NCBI GenBank assembly: GCA_016081115.2
Contig: CM071936.1
Coordinates: 91,007,943 to 91,071,942 of the forward strand
DNA length: 64,000 nt
Source of the DNA: Rehmannia glutinosa
Taxonomy: Eukaryota; Streptophyta; Magnoliopsida; Lamiales; Orobanchaceae
Direction of reading: 5' to 3'
Shown: one piece after another, positions 58,072 to 64,000 of the stretch
Layout: each line of letters starts with the position of its first letter
Numbering within the stretch: the stretch's first letter is position 1
Program-made: the position numbers and the translations under genes
Notes under the pieces: generated by a model
The model's database searches: none
What the model saw: only the letters and a program-made list of their open reading frames with translations
What the model was told of the DNA's origin: nothing

Positions 58072-59340
58072 TACAAACCAAAACAATTTTAACGAGGTCG
58101 ATTTTGAAAACAAAACAATTTTATCGGTTAAAAGGAACTATCCGTTGTGAGCGACAATATTCCACGCAATATAATCACAAGGATGGGTGTAGTGATATTA
58201 AACATATATAGAAAAAGCTCCCCCTATCAATATGCACAACAAGAGTAATGTAAAAGCAATCATCCACAAGCTAAAAGCTTAGCTTTTACATATTGGTCTT
58301 AAGTACAAGAGCTTATAAGCTCCCCTGTCAACAAAACATCATTAGACAAGTATATAAGTCCATAATACAACAAAAGGACTAAATATAATCCACAATTTAT
58401 GGCTTTTAGAAGCCATAGCTTATAGCTTTTTTCTCGAGCTTTTTATGAGCTAATAAGCTTATAACCTGTTTCTCCCCCTTTGGAATCATCAAAAAGAATG
58501 TTAGCACGATAAAAACATCATATAATCATATCAAAGTGCACAACTAAACCGATGTATCGAGCTATTTGAACATTGAAGCTTATAGATCAAATATAAGGGA
58601 AAAAGTTGATCATACGACTTGTAGGGGCTTATGAAAACTCATTTGATTTGTAAAAACACGATCTATATAAATATATAAGACTTTTGAAAACGAGAGAATC
58701 ATGTAGGTGATGAATTTTTCATTGAAACATTTTATCGAACACTTGGCGGACGTCAAAAATTGAAAAGAATATATATAGACCTTGTAAATGTAATCAAGCC
58801 AAGTTTTTCATCACCAAAAGCAATTATATAAATATCATCCATCAACAATCATCATGCTCAACACAAATATATAAGAGTTGCATCAAGAAATATACATATA
58901 AGCCAAGTTCTCAAGGGTTCAACCCAATTGAGAAAAAGGAGTAGAATTCTTACCATTCAATCGGTAAAGACGAGAAATGATGATGATAATCGAGCTAGAT
59001 AATCCCCAAAATATGAAATTTATGCAACAAAACTCATTTGGAGTAAAATGTGTGTGCAAATGTCAAAGGGGTCGAAATATGAGTCAAAAGGGCCAAAATG
59101 GCTGAGAGTTAGAACAGAACCATTTTTAACACAAAATAGCTATGGGCGACCGGTCCAGGGTATAGGCGACCGGTCGAGCTGGTGGGCGACCGGTCGACCT
59201 CTCCCCTGGCAGCCCACTGTTCAGTCATGTTTTGAAAAATCCGAAATTTGATCCAAAAATCCGATTTTTCGCCCCTAAGTTTTAAAAACGTGCAAAATGC
59301 AAACGTAGACCTCATTCAATATACATTATGTCATAATCAA
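58072..59340 (-). other. B1 3' untranslated region
   Basis: Non-coding, AT-rich, collinear with 49,981-51,050 of element C. It contains three GGGCGACCGGTC units at 59,145-59,205 and frequent AAGCTTA/TAAGCTT direct and inverted motifs. Confidence 0.7.
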
Positions 59341-60357
59341 GCTCGAAATGGAATAAAATACTCGGCGGTGAACGATTAAAAAGTCCATGAGTTATACTTG
59401 AGACGGAATTAAACATATCTCAAGTTTTTGTTAAACATGCAATCCCTTAGAAAAAGATATCGAATCTCAATATGTTTAGTTCGATTATGACGAACCATAT
59501 TTTAAAAAATTATTATCACCGGACTTGTTATCCCGAAAATAAGAACGTTTTAAGACTTTAGATACAACAAGTCATAAAAAAGTGCCTTTCAAATTTCTTT
59601 TAATGGCACTTTAATGAGATTCGTTGGGATAGTTTTTGAAGTCGAGCATATATACGTAAGGCATATGGAATGTCGAGTCTATGGGAGTAATAAAAGTGAA
59701 TGAACATACCTCGAATTTGTTTGTCGACCGATTTGCCTTCCTCAACCTTCGTCAATCTTTACATGGTAATCATAGAGGTTGAGATGGTTCTTTCTTTTTC
59801 AATGCCTCATTTTTTCTTTTCTATACTTTGAATGTGGAATATAACCACCTTCTTGGCATTGTTGAACTTGAATTCCAATGAAGAAATTGAGCTCCCTCAT
59901 CATGATCATCTTGAATTTTCCTTGCAACAACTTAGAAAATATCTTGTACAAAACTTCATTAGTAGCACCATAAATTTGTACAAGTAAGCATTATTGCCTC
60001 TTTTCAAAAACAAAGAGAGTAGTGTCAACTTTACCTTTTGTAAAATCATTTTGCAAAAGAAAATATCAAAGTCTATCAAGCCATACATGGGGTACTTGTT
60101 TAAAACATAACAAAGCCTTTTATAGAAATCATTTTGGCCTATAAAAATCTTTCAAACCCCGATTGTTTTACATAGACTTCTTCTAGAATAAAAATTGGAT
60201 TTAACATCCATTTGGTAAAGCTTGAAATTTTCTTAAAACAAAAATGGGCAAGTAGAATGCGAATAGCTTCTAAATGTGCTACAGGTGCAAATGTATCATC
60301 AAAATAAATACCTTCTTTTTGACAACACCATAGAGCTACTAACCTTGCCTTGGTCAT
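59341..60357 (-). pseudogene. B1 RT/RNase H remnants
   Basis: Heavily decayed. KEGIYFDDTFAPVAHLEAIR with KARLVA upstream (60,139-60,357) is the copia RT start; MMRELNFFIGIQVQQCQEG is near 59,840-59,910. Remnants of the RT C-terminus (59,560-59,700) and RNase H end (59,340-59,480) follow. No frame stays open for more than about 70 codons. Confidence 0.8.
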
Positions 60358-61200
60358 TTATCTTGTTCCAAAATACCAAAAATTCCTGCAAAATCTTATC
60401 AAGACATCTTGCACACGAGCATAGTAATATTGAACAATAGAGACACTATAGCAAGTAACATATACTATGCTTAAAGAAAATCATCAAGAATATACTACAC
60501 CATGTAAGTTCAAATAAGCTTATAGAAAGCTATATAAGGTCTCTTTTGAAATATGAAAATACGAGAGCATATAGTTGAGACCTCAATCACAAGAATCATA
60601 TGAACAAGAGCTTTGACATAAGCATCCAAGAATAATGGCATTTATATGTGCAATAAAATGCATAACTTAGAAGATCAATTTTTTATCAAAATAAAATATA
60701 ATCCTTTAAAAATCTCGGATAAAACAAGCTATGTCAAATAATGCCTTTTCAAAAAAAATCAAACCATCCTCTTAATGGCACTTGTATAAAATAAGCACAT
60801 AGGCATATGACACAACATGTACCGAGTCTAAGAGATGAAATAACAATAGTGAGTCGATAGTTCATGTTACTCTTGACATATTATGACGTAGCCATTTGTG
60901 ATGATATATGAATCATACACAATTCTTAAACAAGACTTGCACAAAACAAAAATGATACAAGTGTAGGCTAAAACAATAAAAGATATCGCAAGTAAGCTCA
61001 TGCCATAAAAATTCATAAGAAATGATAAATCAATTAAGTCTAAGTAAATACACAAGAGTTTAATATAAGCATCATACATGGTCTTCTTTTCAAGGAATTT
61101 TTAAAAACACAAATATATATTGAAGACCTTAATTTTAAAAATAAATTTTTAAACTCATTTTGAAAAATCATTTTGCAATTTTAGACACAAATAAAACATG
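60358..61200 (-). other. B1 non-coding stretch with a duplicated RT piece
   Basis: No open coding. 60,690-60,850 repeats, in degraded form, the RT C-terminal sequence at 59,560-59,700 (AAACAAGC, AGTGCCTTT/AATGCCTTT, CATAGGCATA, TCGAGTCTA/CCGAGTCTA), although in this order it should not occur before the RT start. The rest is not recognised. Confidence 0.5.
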
Positions 61201-61229
61201 CAAGAAAATAAAATGCATATTTAAATAGG

Positions 61230-61518
61230 GAGATACGGTTTACCAATTTCGCCATTTCCATGGGTTGTGCCGTTCCCATTGTTGATGATATCTTCCCCTT
61301 TGAAAATCGTCTTGTTGATGATGGTTTCTCCAATTGCTCCATTTCCAAGCATTGTGGCTTTCCCATTTTATAAAGTGTTTTTCTCTTGGAAAATCATCTT
61401 GTTGATGATGTCTTTGCCATTTCCAAGGATTTTGTTCATCCCATTTTTGATTATTTCCTCTTCTTGGAAATTGACTTTGTTGAAAATATTTTCTCCTTTG
61501 ATCAAATGAAATGGTCAT
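61230..61518 (-). pseudogene. B1 internal tandem repeat, Trp/Lys/His/Gln-rich
   Basis: A 92-codon open frame in which NPWKWQRHHQQDDFPREKH, NAWKWSNWRNHHQQDDFQRG and NPWKWRNW repeat with a period of about 30 residues. It lies where protease/pre-integrase would be expected. Nothing like it is visible in element C, whose corresponding region reads EWQGKNSWNGEIGNSSF, so the repeat probably arose by tandem duplication of a WNG-like segment. Confidence 0.55.
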
Positions 61519-61598
61519 TTGATATCTTCTTGGCGGTATGGATTTTCTTCGATTATTATTTCACCGGGTACCTAAAATGACATTGTTTTGTGGTACCC

Positions 61599-62660
61599 TC
61601 AAGTGCTTGGGTCCTTTGGGATTAGTCTTGAGACTTTTAGGCTCCAAAAATAATTAGAGCTATTTCTAGCCCGACAAATATTTACCGTATAACCCTTTTT
61701 ACCGCAATAGAAGCAAGTAATAATTTTTGGAGCATAATGACAAACATGCATAGGGACTTGATTTCTTTTCACATAATTTACAATACTAGGCTTACGATCA
61801 AGTCCTTTATCACAATCATGAATATCAATAATCTTGGTCATTTTAACGGTACTCGAGTTGGATTTTGATAAATCATTTTTTATACAATTAATCTCCTCAA
61901 CAAGAGTACTATTTTCTTTTTCAAGGTTTCTAACCTTGTCAAGTGTGGTGGAGTGAGCACATGATAGTGATTCATAGGAAGTAAATAAACTATCCTTTTC
62001 ATTTTTCAAAACAATGAATTCCTTTTTCAAATTTTTATACTTAACAAGTAAATTTTGGAATTCATTTTGAAGATCAACAAAATCATTTTGCAAATCACTA
62101 TAATCATTTTGAATAACAATATCATAGGAAGTAGAGGGTTTAAGACATACCTCGTTTTCTTCTTCGATGCCCATAAAACATTGTTCGACTACTTCATAGT
62201 TGGAAGTTGTAAAAGGTTTGTTCCTTAGATTTGAACTTGTATCCCTTTGAGAAGTAGATGCTTTTGTTTGACTCCTTTCATTTGCAAATACTCCATAGAT
62301 GGCTTCTAATTTTTGCCATACTTCATGTGCCGATCGAATTCCTACAATATGTTCATATTCCAAATTAGTAAGTGAACAATACAAAATATTGAGAGCTTTA
62401 CCGTTTAAGGAGATAATTTTCTTCTCTTCATCATTGAGCTCTTTGAAGACTTTGGAGGTGTGTGGTGTGTCTTTCATCGGAATGGATTCTCCATTTATGA
62501 CGATGTTCCAAATATCGAACCCGCAACCTTGTAAATAACATTCCATTCTTTCTTTCCAAAATATAAAATTTTTGGAATCAAATAGTGGTGGCTTGGTGGT
62601 GGAGGTGCCGATAAGGTGAGCTTCATTCGTAGCCGACGATCATTCCTCTTCACTCGCGAT
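61599..62660 (-). pseudogene. B1 gag, internally deleted, altered zinc knuckle
   Basis: Open frame 61599-62546: MECYLQGCGFDIWNIVINGE, GIRSAHEVWQKLEAIYGVFA, then directly ERSQTKASTSQRDTSSNLRN. Compared with element C about 120 residues of the UBN2 domain are missing after LEAIYG. A coiled coil follows (LQNDFVDLQNEFQNLLVKYK) and a knuckle CFYCGKKGYTVNIC in which the zinc-binding His is Tyr. Upstream N-terminal codons (to about 62,660) carry a stop. Confidence 0.88.
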
Positions 62661-62685
62661 GTGAAACGAGCTTGCCAAAGAGTTT

Positions 62686-62698
62686 GGCTTTGATACCA
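62686..62698 (-). promoter_or_regulatory. B1 primer binding site
   Basis: Minus strand TGGTATCAAAGCC; the consensus is TGGTATCAGAG, so one base is changed (G to A). Confidence 0.88.
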
Positions 62699-62700
62699 CT

Positions 62701-64000
62701 TGTAAGTCCAAGCGGCTACGATAATCTAGAGGGGGGGTGAATAGATTATCTCCATCTTTTCGATTTCGCCCTCTTTTTCGAACAAAACAAGCCAAGACAA
62801 TAATAAGGTGCGGAATGTAAACAACACATGTCGATTTATAGAGGTTCAACCTACCTAGGGCCTAATCCTCTACCACCCCAGTATATCCGGGATGGATTTT
62901 AAAAAAGAAAAAAAGATTTTATTAATTACCAAAATTAATACAACACCAACTTACAACAACACCTTGAAGAGCACCACACTCTTCCTCAACACCACCTTTG
63001 AGATTACCACAATCTCTTCTTGAAGATTACCACAATCTCCAACGGCACCTTGTGAAGATTACCACAATCTTCAACCTTGAAGAATACCAAATTCTTCAAC
63101 ACCTCAACAAGAAGATTACCACAATCTTCTTACACCTAACACCTAGATCACCCAAGTGTGTTCTTACCACAAGAACACTCACAAGGATATCTTGTGTTGA
63201 ATGATAACCCAAAAATTCAAGATTACAACTCGATAATGAATTATACAATTGAGTGCAAGTGTAATCAAGAATAACCTAGACCTCAAAGATGTGAAAGTGA
63301 TAAGCTAGGCAAATTACAACAAGAATAATGATAATATAAGACCAAGTGTTTGCTTGAGCATTTCTTGTTGTGTTGTATTGTTCTCTCTTATTGTTGTGCT
63401 TAAAATCTTCCTTTATTTATAGGAGATGATTGATCAAGAATAGGCTCCTCTTGGGGATTGAAAATCTACAGAAAAATACAATTAAAATCAAGAATATAGC
63501 TGTTAGAAATCAATCCCACATTTTAAGGAAGTTTGTCTGCTGTCAAACGGTCAGAATTTTGTTGTCAAAAGATAGGGCAACCGGTCGCACATAAATAGAC
63601 GTTTGAAAAATACACATCAAAATAACACAGGGCGACCGGCCGACGTAGGCCTCGACCGGTCGACGTCCACCCCAACCGGTCCCCCTCATGGATTTTCAAA
63701 GAGCAATTGTTCTGTTTCAATTTTTGCTCCCAGGTACCGGTCGACATCACCAGTCGACGCCCTGGTCGACCGGTCGACCTGGCCAATTTCCCTTCCGTCT
63801 CATTTTTTTTTCCAAAATTCATCTTCAGGTATTGGTTGCCCTCTACGACGACCGGTTGACCTCGAGACAGAAGTGTTGTCTGATTTTTGTCGAAAATAAA
63901 ACTCAAGAAATACTCCGAAAATTTAGTAAAACATTTTAAACCAATCGGGAGTATTTAGACAACATTTAGGAATTTTGTTTTGAAGTAAAAACTTATAAAC
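62701..64000 (-). repeat. B1 5' LTR, cut by window end
   Basis: First 1,300 of about 1,440 bp, starting TGTAAGTCCAAGCGGC. A TATA box (TATAAATAA, minus strand) is at 63413-63421, so transcription should begin near 63,385 and run toward lower coordinates. The hairpin array and GC-rich cluster (63,580-63,860) are present. Confidence 0.93.
62966..63196 (-). repeat. LTR hairpin array, B1 5' LTR (8 hairpins)
   Basis: Plus-strand reading, stem-loop-stem: GAAGAG-C-ACCAC-A-CTCTTC (62966-62984); GAGATT-ACCAC-AATCTC (63000-63016); AGATT-ACCAC-AATCT (63024-63038, extended by TTG/CAA); GAAGATT-ACCAC-AATCTTC (63054-63072); a 9-bp stem TTGAAGAAT with loop ACCAA (63077-63099); a 9-bp stem AAGAAGATT with loop ACCAC (63109-63131); GTGTTCTT with loop ACCAC (63158-63178); CACAAG-GATAT-CTTGTG (63180-63196). 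On the transcribed strand the loop reads GUGGU. Position relative to the TATA box puts the array about 190-420 nt into the RNA. Confidence 0.9.

Larger units (their letters stand above)
56615..64000 (-). mobile_element. Copia element B1, coding-deficient, runs off window
   Basis: 3' LTR 56615-58051, polypurine tract, 3' untranslated region, decayed RT/RNase H, a non-coding stretch, gag, primer site, 5' LTR from 62701 to beyond 64,000. It is inserted in A2 RT; the left duplication would be GAAAG (56610-56614), but the right copy is outside the window. Integrase is not recognisable. The two LTRs are very similar (about eight differences in ~370 bases, all transitions plus one indel by eye), while the coding region is badly decayed. 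Confidence 0.9.

Noticed and set aside
61267..61580. Plus-strand hydrophobic frames with repeated PFPS/FF segments
   Set aside because: Antisense of the Trp/Lys/His repeat in element B1.
1..64000. tRNA, rRNA or snoRNA genes
   Set aside because: I saw no cloverleaf with A and B boxes and no rRNA sequence; matches to tRNA are only the retrotransposon primer sites.

Overview
This window is nuclear DNA from a flowering plant, most likely a eudicot. The signs are a many-exon gene with plant-type introns, Ty1/copia and Ty3/gypsy LTR retrotransposons, CACTA, hAT and Mutator-type DNA elements, and very high AT content. I cannot name the species from sequence alone.

Positions 1-22,897 (minus strand) hold the 5' three quarters of one host gene: APC1, the large scaffold subunit of the anaphase-promoting complex/cyclosome. 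I could trace 28 exons from the start codon at 22,897 down to 80. All exon phases agree and together they encode 1,376 codons. The 3' end lies before base 1. Its introns carry a 1.46-kb deletion derivative of a Ty3/gypsy chromovirus (perfect 5-bp target duplication), a neighbouring 255-bp Mutator-like MITE (perfect 9-bp duplication) and a 480-bp hAT-like MITE.

From about 23,000 to 64,000 the window is a nested graveyard of transposons with little host coding. In order: a TIR element full of a degenerate ~22-bp tandem repeat (23,159-24,336); a SIRE-like copia element A1 on the minus strand (about 24,400-32,777) with a solo LTR of family B inside its reverse transcriptase; a Ty3/gypsy pol scrap (plus); the promoter and first exon of a bHLH74-like transcription factor gene, cut off before its bHLH domain (minus, 33,740-34,860); exons of a CACTA-associated Transposase_24 gene (plus) split by a 7.65-kb Athila-like element with a perfect GTGAG duplication (36,735-44,386); the CACTA right terminus at 46,103; a plus-strand copia pol piece joined head-on to minus-strand copia element C (to 51,666); a second SIRE-like element A2 (51,667-56,614) with a long 3' ORF in the env-like position; and copia element B1 (56,615 to beyond 64,000), inserted into the reverse transcriptase of A2.

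The most unusual structure is in the LTRs of families B and C: an array of five to eight short hairpins in the part of the LTR expected to form the RNA 5' leader. Most hairpins share the same five-base loop while their stems differ by paired changes. It occurs in all four LTR copies seen here. Two unrelated LTR families also carry family-specific GC-rich palindromic motif clusters both in the LTR and inside the element.
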